Shown piece by piece: positions 23,600-31,734 of a stretch of 31,734 nt of DNA. The notes beneath the pieces were generated by a model. That model was not told the origin of the DNA. It was given only the letters and a program-made list of their open reading frames with translations, and did not search any database. The stretch is from CAYXWM01 sp964468805. GTDB lineage: Bacteria; Bacillota; Clostridia; Lachnospirales; WRBF01. A program made the position numbers and the translations under genes. How positions within the stretch are numbered: position 1 is the stretch's first letter; each line of letters starts with the position of its first letter. The stretch covers positions 1 to 31,734 of the forward strand of contig CAYXWM010000030.1 of the NCBI GenBank assembly GCA_964468805.1, read 5' to 3'.

Positions 23600-25384
23600 A
23601 TGTACAATTGGGAAATCAGGCATGAGGAAGCTAACATTGAGATGATGTCTGAAGTATTAAAGATAAGCCCCCGGTTGGCTCAGGTAATGGTTAACAGAGG
23701 TATCAGAACCCGAAATACAGCATTAAGATACTTGAACCCAAAAATCGAAACCATGCATGACACCGGACTTTTGAAAGATATGGATTTAGGTTTGGATATA
23801 TTGACAGAAAGCCTAAGAAAAAAGGAAAAAATAGTTGTTTTCGGCGACTATGACGTTGACGGGGTTATTTCTGTGGTAATACTCTACAAGGCCTTGAAAC
23901 GATTGGGCGCCGACGTTACATATTACATACCTCATAGGGAACACGAGGGCTACGGTCTGAATATGACTGCCATAAAACGTATACATGAGGCACAAACCGA
24001 CTTGATAATAACCTGCGACAACGGCATAGCCGCCTTGCAGGAAGCGGAATACGTTAAAGAAACCGGCATTAAAATGATAATAATAGACCATCACGAGCCT
24101 TCATTTATCACCGACACCGATGGTCAAAAACACAATGTTCTGCCCAAGGCAGATGCTATCATAGACCCCAAACAAAAAGAATGCACATATCCTTTTAAAA
24201 AGCTATGTGCAGGGGCATTGGTATATAAATTTGTAAAGTACTTGTTTCAACGCTTGAATAAAAATTTCAATACCGACGAATATTTGGTTTTTGCAATGAT
24301 AGCCACATTCTGCGATATAGTGGATTTGCAAGACGAAAATCGTATAATCGCCAAAAACGGACTAAGAATATTAAATAACAACAAAGCTATAAATTTAGGT
24401 CTGAATGCATTAATAAATATAAAAAGCCTGTCGGAAAAAGAATTGACGAATTTCTGTATAGGCTTTATTATAGGGCCTTGTATCAACGCCTGCGGACGAT
24501 TGGAAACCGCCGCTTTGGCAGTGGAGTTGTTTACAACGGAAAACCCGGAGGAAGCAAAGGAACTGGCACAACGTTTAAGCACACTTAACGACAACCGAAA
24601 ATTGCTGACCCAACAATCCACTAAATCCGCTTTGGAGCAATTAAATAACTCCGGGCAGTACAATGACGGTGTTATCGTGTTTTACGACCCCAAAATGCAT
24701 GAAAGCATAATCGGGATAGTTGCCGGTCGTATCAAGGAGCAACTTTCAAGACCTACCATAGTCTTCACCCAAGGCGAAAACCTTGTAAAAGGCTCTGCCC
24801 GTTCCGTTGAAGGCTATAATATTTACGAAGAATTATTTAAGTGCCGTGATTTGTTTGAACGTTTTGGCGGTCATCCCATGGCGGCAGGTATTTCCTTAAA
24901 GGAAGAAAACATAGAGGAATTACGGAAACGCCTTAACTCCGAAATTGCCGCAACAGCGGATTTCACTCAAACCCTGTACTGCGAATCGGAATTGCAACTA
25001 TCGGAAATTACTTTTGATTTGGCAAGGGAATTAACCTATCTGGCTCCCTTCGGCAAGGCTAACGAGGAACCCTTGTTTTTGAGCCGTAATTTAAGCCCTG
25101 CCTCTATTAAAGTAATTGAAGGAAAATCCACAATAATTCTGCAATTTAATGTTGAAGGTACAAATCGTCAAATTAAGGCTGTTTCCTTTGGATTGGTGGA
25201 GGTTTTAAGAGAACGTCTTGATGAACTGTATTCGGAATACGAGACAGAAAAAATCGTATGCGGAATATTAAGGAATTGTGATTTATTAATGGATTTGGTT
25301 TACTCGGTACAAATTAACAACTATAATAACGATGTTAGCGTACAGATGATGATAAAGGATTTTAGGTTGCATCGAGGTAATTAA
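23600..25384 (+). CDS. recJ: Single-stranded-DNA-specific exonuclease RecJ
   Basis: A 594-residue 5'-3' exonuclease of the DHH family, acting in recombination and mismatch repair. Motif I is GDYDVDGV at about 80-87 and motif III is the DHH at about 163-165, both metal ligands. Further Asp residues of the catalytic centre are visible (FCDIVDLQDE). The DHHA1 domain has ARSVEGYNIYEELF and RFGGHPMAAGISL near 400-430, and an OB-like C-terminal domain follows. The length matches the shorter clostridial form; Bacillus RecJ is longer. It is followed after 92 bp by apt, a pairing common in Bacillota. Confidence 0.96.
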   Translation: MYNWEIRHEEANIEMMSEVLKISPRLAQVMVNRGIRTRNTALRYLNPKIETMHDTGLLKDMDLGLDILTESLRKKEKIVVFGDYDVDGVISVVILYKALKRLGADVTYYIPHREHEGYGLNMTAIKRIHEAQTDLIITCDNGIAALQEAEYVKETGIKMIIIDHHEPSFITDTDGQKHNVLPKADAIIDPKQKECTYPFKKLCAGALVYKFVKYLFQRLNKNFNTDEYLVFAMIATFCDIVDLQDENRIIAKNGLRILNNNKAINLGLNALINIKSLSEKELTNFCIGFIIGPCINACGRLETAALAVELFTTENPEEAKELAQRLSTLNDNRKLLTQQSTKSALEQLNNSGQYNDGVIVFYDPKMHESIIGIVAGRIKEQLSRPTIVFTQGENLVKGSARSVEGYNIYEELFKCRDLFERFGGHPMAAGISLKEENIEELRKRLNSEIAATADFTQTLYCESELQLSEITFDLARELTYLAPFGKANEEPLFLSRNLSPASIKVIEGKSTIILQFNVEGTNRQIKAVSFGLVEVLRERLDELYSEYETEKIVCGILRNCDLLMDLVYSVQINNYNNDVSVQMMIKDFRLHRGN

Positions 25385-25476
25385 TCTCTTTATAACTTTA
25401 AGAATAGGTATGCTAAAATCACTGCTACAAGTATTTGAAGAAGTTGTTTACTATATTAGCCCTAAGGAGAATTTGC

Positions 25477-25989
25477 ATGGATATTAAGCAATATATAAGA
25501 ACGGTTAACGACTTTCCTCACGAGGGAATTATTTTCAGAGACATTACTCCCATTTTGCAAAATCCACAAGCCTTAAAAGCGGCGGTAAATCAAATAGCAG
25601 AGGTTATACAACCTCTGGATTTCGATTATATAATCGGTCCGGAATCTAGAGGATTTATATTCGGCGTTCCTGTTGCCTATAAAATGGACAAAGGCTTTAT
25701 ACCGGTGAGAAAGTCCGGTAAATTGCCTTATACTGTTTTGAAAAAAGAATATGCCTTGGAATACGGAAATGCCGTTATAGAAATGCACTCCGATGCCATC
25801 AAACCCGGTCAAAAAGTTGTTATAGTAGATGATTTACTGGCTACCGGCGGCACAAGCAAGGCCTTGGTTGAATTGATAGAAGAACTGGGCGGAGTGATTC
25901 AGGCTGTTGTGTTCTTGATAGAATTGGAAGATCTTAAAGGAAGAGAATTATTAAAGGGATATAATGTATCTTCGCTGTTAAAGTTTTAG
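25477..25989 (+). CDS. apt: Adenine phosphoribosyltransferase
   Basis: A 170-residue purine salvage enzyme joining adenine and PRPP to give AMP. The opening YIRTVNDFPHEGIIFRDITP is typical of Apt, and the PRPP-binding loop VVIVDDLLATGGTSKA lies near 117-132. The start is the ATG with AAGGAG upstream; an ATG 14 codons earlier is unlikely. In many Bacillota relA follows recJ-apt; here a terminator and a convergent gene follow instead, so relA must be elsewhere. Confidence 0.96.
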   Translation: MDIKQYIRTVNDFPHEGIIFRDITPILQNPQALKAAVNQIAEVIQPLDFDYIIGPESRGFIFGVPVAYKMDKGFIPVRKSGKLPYTVLKKEYALEYGNAVIEMHSDAIKPGQKVVIVDDLLATGGTSKALVELIEELGGVIQAVVFLIELEDLKGRELLKGYNVSSLLKF

Positions 25990-25996
25990 GAAAAAT

Positions 25997-26048
25997 AAAA
26001 ACCTTGGGGTGTAATCTTTTTCCATAAGATTATCTGCCCCAAGGTTTT
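25997..26048. terminator. Bidirectional terminator between apt and gtrA-like genes
   Basis: AAAACCTTGGGG pairs with CCCCAAGGTTTT, and an inner TAATCTT/AAGATTA extends the hairpin. T-rich sequence follows on both outer sides, so it can end both convergent transcripts. Confidence 0.88.
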
Positions 26049-26054
26049 AAATTT

Positions 26055-26432
26055 TTACTTAAACACAGCATATTTACTTAAAAAATAATTCAACACTATA
26101 ACTAATCCTGTAGTTCCGATTTTACAAATCAAACTGTCAAACATTAACCGCTCCACCAAAATTATTAACAGTCCTGTTTCTACCAAATAAGTAGCCACAC
26201 GGGCAGCAATAAATTTGAACAATTCGGCTATTAAGTTTTTTTGCTCTTTTGACTTAAATACGTAATATTTATTGGTAAAGAACGCAAAAAGCACGGAAAC
26301 AACGGTAGAAACCGTATTGGAAACCGCAACTCCGGCGTTAAGCCGGGATAGTCCTTGATAAATAACCACGCTGATTAGGGTGGTTAGGACACCGAAAAAC
26401 AAATATGCATGGGTTTGTTTCATTTTAAACAT
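26055..26432 (-). CDS. GtrA-family membrane protein (lipid-linked sugar flippase)
   Basis: A 125-residue protein with four predicted membrane helices (about 7-27, 35-55, 70-92 and 98-118) and the GtrA signature region FAFFTNKYYVFKSK after the second helix. GtrA proteins are thought to move polyisoprenyl-phosphate-linked sugars across the membrane for glycosylation of wall polymers or lipids. The ATG overlaps the last codons of the upstream glycosyltransferase gene by 8 bp, which suggests coupled translation and joint function. An ATG three codons later is an alternative start. Confidence 0.9.
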   Translation of the reverse strand: MFKMKQTHAYLFFGVLTTLISVVIYQGLSRLNAGVAVSNTVSTVVSVLFAFFTNKYYVFKSKEQKNLIAELFKFIAARVATYLVETGLLIILVERLMFDSLICKIGTTGLVIVLNYFLSKYAVFK

Positions 26433-27366
26433 CTTCGTCGAATCCTATCTTTTGGCTGATAAGGTAGATTGGACGATTTTTTATTTCGTCGTAAATTCTC
26501 CCTATATATTCGCCCATAATCCCCAGCATAATAAGCACTATACCTTGTGAGAAAAGAATAACGGCTATGGTTGAAGCCCAGCCTTCTATAACGTTGCCGT
26601 AAACCAGTTTTTGAAACAGGATAACCACCAAATAAATAAAACTCAACAATGCTATGGCAAAACCCGTACCCGTGGCAAGTTTCAGCGGTTTGTAGGAGAA
26701 AGCGGCTATGCCGTCCATGGCAAAACGAATCATTTTTTTTAAGGGATATTTTGTTTCTCCGGCGAAACGCTCGTCACGTACATAGTGAACGGCTGTTTGA
26801 TTAAAGCCTGTCCAGCTTACTAAACCCCTAACATAGCGGTTCTTTTCGCCCAGCATTTTCATGGCGTCGCAAACCTTGCGGTCGATTAATCGGAAATCCC
26901 CTGTATCCACTGGTATATCCACATTTGTCATGTTTTTAAGCAAACGATAATACATCTTCGCCGTAAATTTTTTAAACGCGGATTCACCCTTACGTTCAGA
27001 GCGTTTTCCGTAAACCACTTCATAGCCTTGCCGCCATAGCTTTAGCATTTCCGGGATAACCTCCGGTGGGTCTTGTAAATCGGCATCGATTATAACTATG
27101 GCATCTCCGGCGGCAAAGTCCATTCCGGCGGTTATGGCCGGCTGATGACCGAAATTTCTTGAAAAATTCAGGAGTTTAACGGATTTGTCCTTGCTGCATA
27201 AATCCGCAATAATGGCTGCGGACATATCTCTGCTTCCGTCGTTTACAAACAGCAGTTCGTAAGTTTCTCCCATTCCTTCCATAACCTTGGTCAATCTTTT
27301 ATATGTTTCGATTATGACCGGTTCTTCGTTAAAAACCGGGATAATTACAGATAATACGGGTTTCAT
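26425..27366 (-). CDS. Polyisoprenyl-phosphate glycosyltransferase (GT2, GtrB/DPM1-like)
   Basis: A 313-residue membrane-bound glycosyltransferase. The GT-A domain opens with LSVIIPVFNEEPVI, carries the nucleotide-sugar/metal motif VIIDADLQDPPEV near 88-100, and has DTGDFRLIDR near 155-164. Two membrane helices (about 222-250 and 258-285) follow, as in GtrB, CsbB and ArnC-like enzymes that load glucose or a similar sugar onto undecaprenyl phosphate. The start ATG has CGGAGG upstream; an ATG nine codons earlier lacks one. The downstream GtrA-type protein would flip the product. The sugar is unknown. Confidence 0.93.
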   Translation of the reverse strand: MKPVLSVIIPVFNEEPVIIETYKRLTKVMEGMGETYELLFVNDGSRDMSAAIIADLCSKDKSVKLLNFSRNFGHQPAITAGMDFAAGDAIVIIDADLQDPPEVIPEMLKLWRQGYEVVYGKRSERKGESAFKKFTAKMYYRLLKNMTNVDIPVDTGDFRLIDRKVCDAMKMLGEKNRYVRGLVSWTGFNQTAVHYVRDERFAGETKYPLKKMIRFAMDGIAAFSYKPLKLATGTGFAIALLSFIYLVVILFQKLVYGNVIEGWASTIAVILFSQGIVLIMLGIMGEYIGRIYDEIKNRPIYLISQKIGFDEDV

Positions 27367-27432
27367 AATGCCTCCGATGACTCTAATCTTCATTAATTAC
27401 AGGATAAATTTTTTAATACATAATAGTATGAA

Positions 27433-28551
27433 TTATTCATGTACCGCATTAGCGGAAATAAAGTAGAAAAACAGTCCAAACAATACCAAGATAAAAGCCT
27501 CATACAAGGGCAAGATATTTTCCAAACCCTGTAAATAATAGCCGGACAAAAAGAAATATTTAATAAACCCTATTTGGGGTAGAATGCTAGAAATATCAAT
27601 AAAACAATTACCCAGCAAAGCCGTTGCAAGTAATGCAAAAACAATCAGGGCGGGGAAAATACTCTCCTTTACGAATACGGACAAAAATCCGGCAAAAGCC
27701 GCCAATCCCAAGGCATATCCGAAACACAACAGCAATAAATCCAAGGTAAATGTTATCCCCAGTGAAACCTGTGCCGCTACCAAAAACACAAATACGGGAA
27801 TAAAGATAAAAACATCGGAATAAGCCACATATTTAGCCTTGGAAATACCGGAACTCAACAACTTTTTGTATATCTCGGAGCGTTTTTCCGCTGCCAGAAA
27901 CATTCCCAACAATAACGTCAGCAAAACCGCAAAAAGAGCCGTTAGTCCGTGATTGACTCTGTTAAAAGCCAAGCTCTCGGGAGTATAGTCTGCGGAATCC
28001 AAAATTTTATAATTTACATCCATTAACTTCATGTTATTTGCGTATTCCATAGTTTTGTTTTGAACAGTGGTTTTTATTTCCTCCGGTTCTTTATCCGGAA
28101 AAAATTCCTTCAACACCTCATAAGCCACTTCACCGGAATTGCTCTGTACTATGCCGGAAACCATCATCAGCGATGCAATTTGGTCCGTCATGGACTGTTG
28201 AGTTTTGTAGAGATTAACAGACTTAAAAAAAGAGCCTTCATCCAATGAGGGCAACAATTCAAATCCACATTCCAGTTTGTTGGCTGCCACATGGTTTTTC
28301 AAGATTTCCAAGTCGTCATATACTTGAACTTCGCCCAAATCTCCCATTATTTTTCTGAAGTAATCGGCTGCAAAGTCTCTTTTTTCTCCCGGCTCGTAAT
28401 ACAGACCCACCTTTATTTTCAGGGCACTTTCATCGTTAAAAATACCGCCGAACAGCATAATTCCCACCGGAAACAAGCACAATGCGGTGATAAATGAGGG
28501 AGTAAGCAACAATTTTAATCTGGTATACAAAAAAACAAAGAACAGACGCAT
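27433..28551 (-). CDS. ABC-2 type transporter permease
   Basis: A 372-residue membrane protein. One N-terminal helix (about 14-34) is followed by a large extracytoplasmic domain (about 36-190) and then five or six helices (about 195-365), the layout of ABC2_membrane_3-type permeases. It starts four bases after the stop of a similar permease and presumably pairs with it and the ATPase upstream to form an exporter. The substrate is unknown; drugs, peptides or lipids are typical for the group. Confidence 0.85.
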   Translation of the reverse strand: MRLFFVFLYTRLKLLLTPSFITALCLFPVGIMLFGGIFNDESALKIKVGLYYEPGEKRDFAADYFRKIMGDLGEVQVYDDLEILKNHVAANKLECGFELLPSLDEGSFFKSVNLYKTQQSMTDQIASLMMVSGIVQSNSGEVAYEVLKEFFPDKEPEEIKTTVQNKTMEYANNMKLMDVNYKILDSADYTPESLAFNRVNHGLTALFAVLLTLLLGMFLAAEKRSEIYKKLLSSGISKAKYVAYSDVFIFIPVFVFLVAAQVSLGITFTLDLLLLCFGYALGLAAFAGFLSVFVKESIFPALIVFALLATALLGNCFIDISSILPQIGFIKYFFLSGYYLQGLENILPLYEAFILVLFGLFFYFISANAVHE

Positions 28552-28555
28552 AAAA

Positions 28556-29677
28556 TCAGCCTTTAAATTCGAAATAACGCAGTTTCAGATAAGTTCCGGA
28601 AACAAAGAGTATAGCTAGGGAAACTATCAAAATAACCGCATTTACAGAGCTGTACAATTCCAAAACGTAGTAATTCAAGCTCGTAAACCTTAACAATTGA
28701 AACACCGAAGGTAAATACACCAAAGGGATTATTCCTCCGGAAACAAACAGCATATAAAACGCCGCCAAAATCATAGCAAAACAAGCACTTACAGGCTTAA
28801 AAAGCGAATGTATCATCATTATAAACGCCGTATTCAATAAGCTTAGAAATATCCATTTAAAATCCAAGACCAAATACAGCGGTATTGTCAAAAGAGCATT
28901 AATAAAGAAAAAACCCGAGAATTTAAGCATTATCTGCTTAAAAAGTCCTATGCCGGATATTTTGCAGAGCATATGGAAATTCCTGTTTATTTTAAGATTG
29001 TGCACAAAAAACAAGGATAATACCATGGAAAAAAACACGGCAAAAGAAATAATATAATGTATATCAAAAGGTACATTACCCGTTTGCCAAAGTATGTTTT
29101 CGTTAATGTATTCTTTATAATTAAGCATTTGTGTTGCAAATTGAATATTTATGGGATAGAGCAGCGTTTCCATTGCCTTTTCATGACTGTAACCCTGTGC
29201 ATAGACATAATCAAAAGAGGCATAAATCCCCGATTGAGATGATGCCAAAAATGCCACGCCCGCTTTTACCAAAATATTGGTAATTCCCAGCTGTAACGGG
29301 TATTTTGCGGAACCTGCCAGGGTAAAGGGCGAATTGATACCCAGCTTGATATGCTCCACAAACTTTTCGGGCACAACGATAAACGCCGGAATTTCACCGT
29401 TTACCAGCCTGGATTCAGAAGCGGAAACATCGTTTTTAACCAGTTGCACAGTATTTTTTATACCCTTTTGGGAATTGATAATGCCGATAAGCATGTCTAT
29501 TTCAAAGGCATTGTCGTTATCAACCACGTCCACTTCAAAAGACGAAACTATAGCCTTTCCGGCTATCAGTTCATTGGACACAACATAAATCGCTCCAACC
29601 AAAGCCACGCTCAACAACAAGCAAATCAACAAAGACAAAGTAAAGTATTTTTTCAACTCAAGCAAGAGCAATTTCAT
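28556..29677 (-). CDS. ABC-2 type transporter permease
   Basis: A 373-residue paralogue-like partner of the next permease, with the same plan: an N-terminal helix at about 13-33, a long outer domain to about 205, and a cluster of five or six helices to the C-terminus. Sequence similarity between the two is low by eye, so a heterodimer is likely. The start has AAGG upstream. A family A plus B repeat pair separates it from the ATPase gene. Confidence 0.85.
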   Translation of the reverse strand: MKLLLLELKKYFTLSLLICLLLSVALVGAIYVVSNELIAGKAIVSSFEVDVVDNDNAFEIDMLIGIINSQKGIKNTVQLVKNDVSASESRLVNGEIPAFIVVPEKFVEHIKLGINSPFTLAGSAKYPLQLGITNILVKAGVAFLASSQSGIYASFDYVYAQGYSHEKAMETLLYPINIQFATQMLNYKEYINENILWQTGNVPFDIHYIISFAVFFSMVLSLFFVHNLKINRNFHMLCKISGIGLFKQIMLKFSGFFFINALLTIPLYLVLDFKWIFLSLLNTAFIMMIHSLFKPVSACFAMILAAFYMLFVSGGIIPLVYLPSVFQLLRFTSLNYYVLELYSSVNAVILIVSLAILFVSGTYLKLRYFEFKG

Positions 29678-29704
29678 AAATAACCAACCTTAAAGGGAGA
29701 AATG

Positions 29705-29786
29705 TATACTTAATTTCGAGTTAATCAGTAATAAAAGCGTTAACGAAGAATAGCTTTTATTACTATTCCTTATGCAATTAAGTGTA
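29705..29786. repeat. Family A palindromic element, copy 3 (short form, 82 bp)
   Basis: The outer arms TACTTAATT/AATTAAGTG and inner arms AGTAATAAAAGC/GCTTTTATTACT are present. The 57-base central part seen at 13748-13886 is absent. It lies between an ABC ATPase gene and its permease gene on the transcribed strand. Confidence 0.82.
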
Positions 29787-29793
29787 GGAGTTA

Positions 29794-29895
29794 TACTGAT
29801 TCCATTTTAAACAGAGGCTTAAAATAATTTGTTTTTTCCAACGGTTCAAGGACAAAACGATAATTTTTGTACTTCATCTTATATGGAATTAGTAT
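29794..29895. repeat. Family B palindromic element, copy 4
   Basis: This is a complete copy from TACTGATTCC to TGGAATTAGTA, flanked by TA on both sides. The core CCAACGGTTCAAGG is conserved. It stands 7 bp from copy 3 of family A inside the ABC transporter operon. Confidence 0.85.
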
Positions 29896-29920
29896 AATAA
29901 TATATTGTTTTCGGCTTAGT

Positions 29921-30598
29921 CTAAATTCGTGAATTTACACGGATTCTTTCCAACAAAGCCTGTTTAAATGCCGCTCCGGAACCCAAACCCTCCGGGCTTC
30001 CGGTATACACCAACACGCCGTTGTTAAGTATGAATATCCTGTCGCATATGATAAGTTCCTCCGCATAATGAGAAGAAAAAATGACCGATTTGCCTTTCTT
30101 TTTTAAATCCAAAAAGCGTGACAAAGTTTCCTCTCTGTTGTCTATGTCCAGAGCGGTGGTGGGTTCATCCAAAATAAGGTAGTCCGGCTCGTTCATAAGA
30201 GCAATGTCCAAAGCAAGTTTCTTCTTTGTACCCCCGGAAAGAGTGTTTACCTTCTTTTTAAGGAAAGATTTCTCCTGTGTCAGAACCTTCTTTCCGTAAA
30301 CTGCCGACCAAAAACGCAAGTTATCGGCAACGCTCAAGTTTTCAAAAAGGGCACTTTCTTGGGGAACAAATCCCAGAGACTTCTTTAAAAGCTTTCCGTT
30401 TTTAAGCAAATCTTCGCCGTCCAAAGTTACGCTGCCTCTGTCCGGCTTAACAGCCGTAACCAGCACGGACAGCAGGGTAGATTTTCCGGAGCCGTTAATC
30501 CCCGCCAGCCCAATTATTTCTCCTCTTTGCACACTTAGGTTTATTTCCTGTAACACAGTTTTTCGGTAGGCTTTGGTAATACCTACAGCACAAAGCAT
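29921..30598 (-). CDS. ABC transporter ATP-binding protein
   Basis: A 225-residue ATPase subunit. Walker A is GINGSGKST (about 34-42), the Q-loop is in FVPQES (about 81-86), the signature is LSGGTKKK (near 121-128), Walker B is YLILDEPTTALD (about 140-151), and the H-loop is SSHYAEE. It would power the two downstream permeases. The start is the ATG behind GGTGAT; a TTG ten codons upstream is possible but has no better site. It resembles CcmA/NatA-type exporters. Confidence 0.93.
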   Translation of the reverse strand: MLCAVGITKAYRKTVLQEINLSVQRGEIIGLAGINGSGKSTLLSVLVTAVKPDRGSVTLDGEDLLKNGKLLKKSLGFVPQESALFENLSVADNLRFWSAVYGKKVLTQEKSFLKKKVNTLSGGTKKKLALDIALMNEPDYLILDEPTTALDIDNREETLSRFLDLKKKGKSVIFSSHYAEELIICDRIFILNNGVLVYTGSPEGLGSGAAFKQALLERIRVNSRI

Positions 30599-30676
30599 AA
30601 AATCACCACAGTATATAAGTTTTGCCAAAAATTACAGGCCGGTAAACCCTTGATAAAATTTAATATGTATTATATT

Positions 30677-30704
30677 CTTATATTTCTGAAATTTTACCTA
30701 CCAA
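30677..30704 (-). promoter_or_regulatory. Possible promoter of the ABC transporter operon
   Basis: Minus strand: TTGGTA, 16 bases, TATAAG, within the 120-bp gap after the C_GCAxxG_C_C gene. The match is moderate. If real, the transporter genes can be expressed separately from the upstream gene. Confidence 0.35.
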
Positions 30705-30718
30705 TCAGATAGGTTTAA

Positions 30719-31189
30719 TCAGTGCAATGCATCCGTATTCTTTATGTCCAAGTTTTCCATAATGATTTTTGCAGCCTGTGTACAGGCTTCCTCAACCATT
30801 TCGGCACATTTTGCCTTTCTTTCGGGGCTACCCGGTTCCAGATTCTTGGTCAGTTTTGCACAGCATAAAGAGCCTTTTCTTTCGGTCATACCGGTGTAAA
30901 AGGCTTTGGTCAGCTTCATGGCGTTGCTGATTTTTGGATCTTTCGGCTCGGTTCTGCCGAAACAAAGTCCCAAAATCATAACAGCCCCGGATACGGTTCC
31001 GCAAATACATTGAGTACCGCCCATTCCGCCTGAAAAACCGGAAGCCATTGCAATTATTTCGTTGGAAACATTTGGTTGTAAATGTTGTAAAAAGGCATTT
31101 ACAACGGATTCGGAGCAAGAATAGTTCCCTTGCATAAAATTATTTCGAGCTGAATCGCATAAATCGCTAAGAGAAAAGGATTTGTTCAT
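30719..31189 (-). CDS. C_GCAxxG_C_C family protein
   Basis: A 156-residue cytoplasmic protein of the C_GCAxxG_C_C family (probable redox-active, metal- or cluster-binding). Conserved cysteines appear in NYSCSESVV (about 22-30), GGTQCICGTVSGAV (about 57-70), and LCCAKLTK near 107-114. The glycine-rich ASGFSGGMGG precedes the central cysteines. Members are common in anaerobes and often sit near transporters or redox genes; their exact reaction is not established. The start has GGAGG seven bases upstream. Confidence 0.88.
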   Translation of the reverse strand: MNKSFSLSDLCDSARNNFMQGNYSCSESVVNAFLQHLQPNVSNEIIAMASGFSGGMGGTQCICGTVSGAVMILGLCFGRTEPKDPKISNAMKLTKAFYTGMTERKGSLCCAKLTKNLEPGSPERKAKCAEMVEEACTQAAKIIMENLDIKNTDALH

Positions 31190-31724
31190 TATTTGTCCTC
31201 CGTCTTATAATTTCCAAAGTAATATGTAAATTCAATTAGGATAAAGAGCAAAAAATTTCATTTACAGAAAATAATTCTGTTGTAGACTTTTTTCTAATTT
31301 TTCGTTAACATAATAATTCCACAAAATTATTTTATTCGAAAATATTATAACATATTTTACCGTAAAGGCAATGTTTTTCTTAACTTTGGACAAATCACCG
31401 ATTTATTAACAAAATATTTTGCTTCGGTAACATGGTAAAGCACGAAACTTTCCCAAAATAAAATGCTGTTATTGCGGTTTTTTATGACATATGCCAAAAA
31501 CGCAATTTCTACAATACATTGATATTTCGGGGTTATTTTATTGTGAGTTTTTTTAAGATGTTTTTACAATAATTAACACAGGTCGATTCCGCTTTGTCAA
31601 TTATTTAGCATAAGTATAAAAATTTTTTTGATTTTTTTGAAAAAAACTATTGAATTATTTTTTTTATACTGTAAAATATAAAGGGAGTTGATTTTTGCAA
31701 TAATTATTTATAGGAGGTTTTCAG
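31190..31724. other. Long AT-rich spacer with a hairpin at 31471-31506
   Basis: No coding region is visible in these 535 bp. ACAGAA-N5-TTCTGT (31264-31280) is a small inverted repeat upstream of the C_GCAxxG_C_C gene. A hairpin formed by ATTGCG-TTTTT and AAAAA-CGCAAT spans 31471-31506. I recognised no riboswitch, T-box or known RNA class. Confidence 0.4.
31650..31677 (+). promoter_or_regulatory. Probable promoter of the gene starting at 31725
   Basis: TTGAAT, 16 bases, TAAAAT in a T-rich context. The leader would be about 40 nt and contains the AGGAGG site. Confidence 0.5.
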
Positions 31725-31734
31725 ATGGTAGCAG
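31725..31734 (+). CDS. Start of an unidentified gene, cut by the window end
   Basis: The ATG is preceded by AGGAGG (31712-31717) at seven bases, an ideal ribosome binding site. Only Met-Val-Ala can be read, so no function can be given. Confidence 0.7.

Overview
This window looks like chromosomal DNA from a low-GC, anaerobic, endospore-forming member of the Bacillota, most likely a clostridium. The evidence is a forespore sigma factor (SigG), strong AGGAGG-type ribosome binding sites with some TTG and GTG starts, a siroheme/ferredoxin reductase, and AT-rich spacers with TTGaca/TATAAT promoters. I saw no rRNA, tRNA, CRISPR array, phage genes or transposase. The genus cannot be read from this sequence.

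Positions 1-10967 (minus strand) hold the most unusual part. Four overlapping genes encode pilin-like proteins. The first is a gene of about 9.2 kb for a 3079-residue protein. It starts with a class III prepilin signal, continues through five GLUG-type beta-repeat blocks separated by four copies of a YYE-type module, and ends in a hydrophobic segment with a basic tail. Three small pseudopilin genes follow, each overlapping its neighbour. I read this as a pilus tip complex carrying a giant modular adhesin. A strong divergent promoter pair separates it from a poly-HAMP chemoreceptor gene (11343-13559).

Positions 13560-18900 hold a possible small RNA with a terminator, a stand-alone siroheme/4Fe-4S reductase, an ECF sigma factor with its zinc-finger/DUF4349 anti-sigma protein, and a convergent flotillin. 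Positions 18900-26050 hold a LysR regulator, ung, sigG, a D-Ala-D-Ala carboxypeptidase, recJ and apt. Positions 26055-31189 (minus strand) hold a likely operon: a C_GCAxxG_C_C protein, an ABC ATPase, two ABC-2 permeases, a polyisoprenyl-phosphate glycosyltransferase and a GtrA flippase. The last ten bases begin another gene behind a long untranslated region.

Two families of palindromic intergenic elements (called A and B here) are scattered through the window. Both have TACT...AGTA ends and most copies are flanked by TA, which suggests non-autonomous elements moved by a TA-targeting transposase. One A copy appears to have inserted into a B copy. One A+B pair sits inside the ABC transporter operon. 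One B copy has shrunk to about 42 bp.
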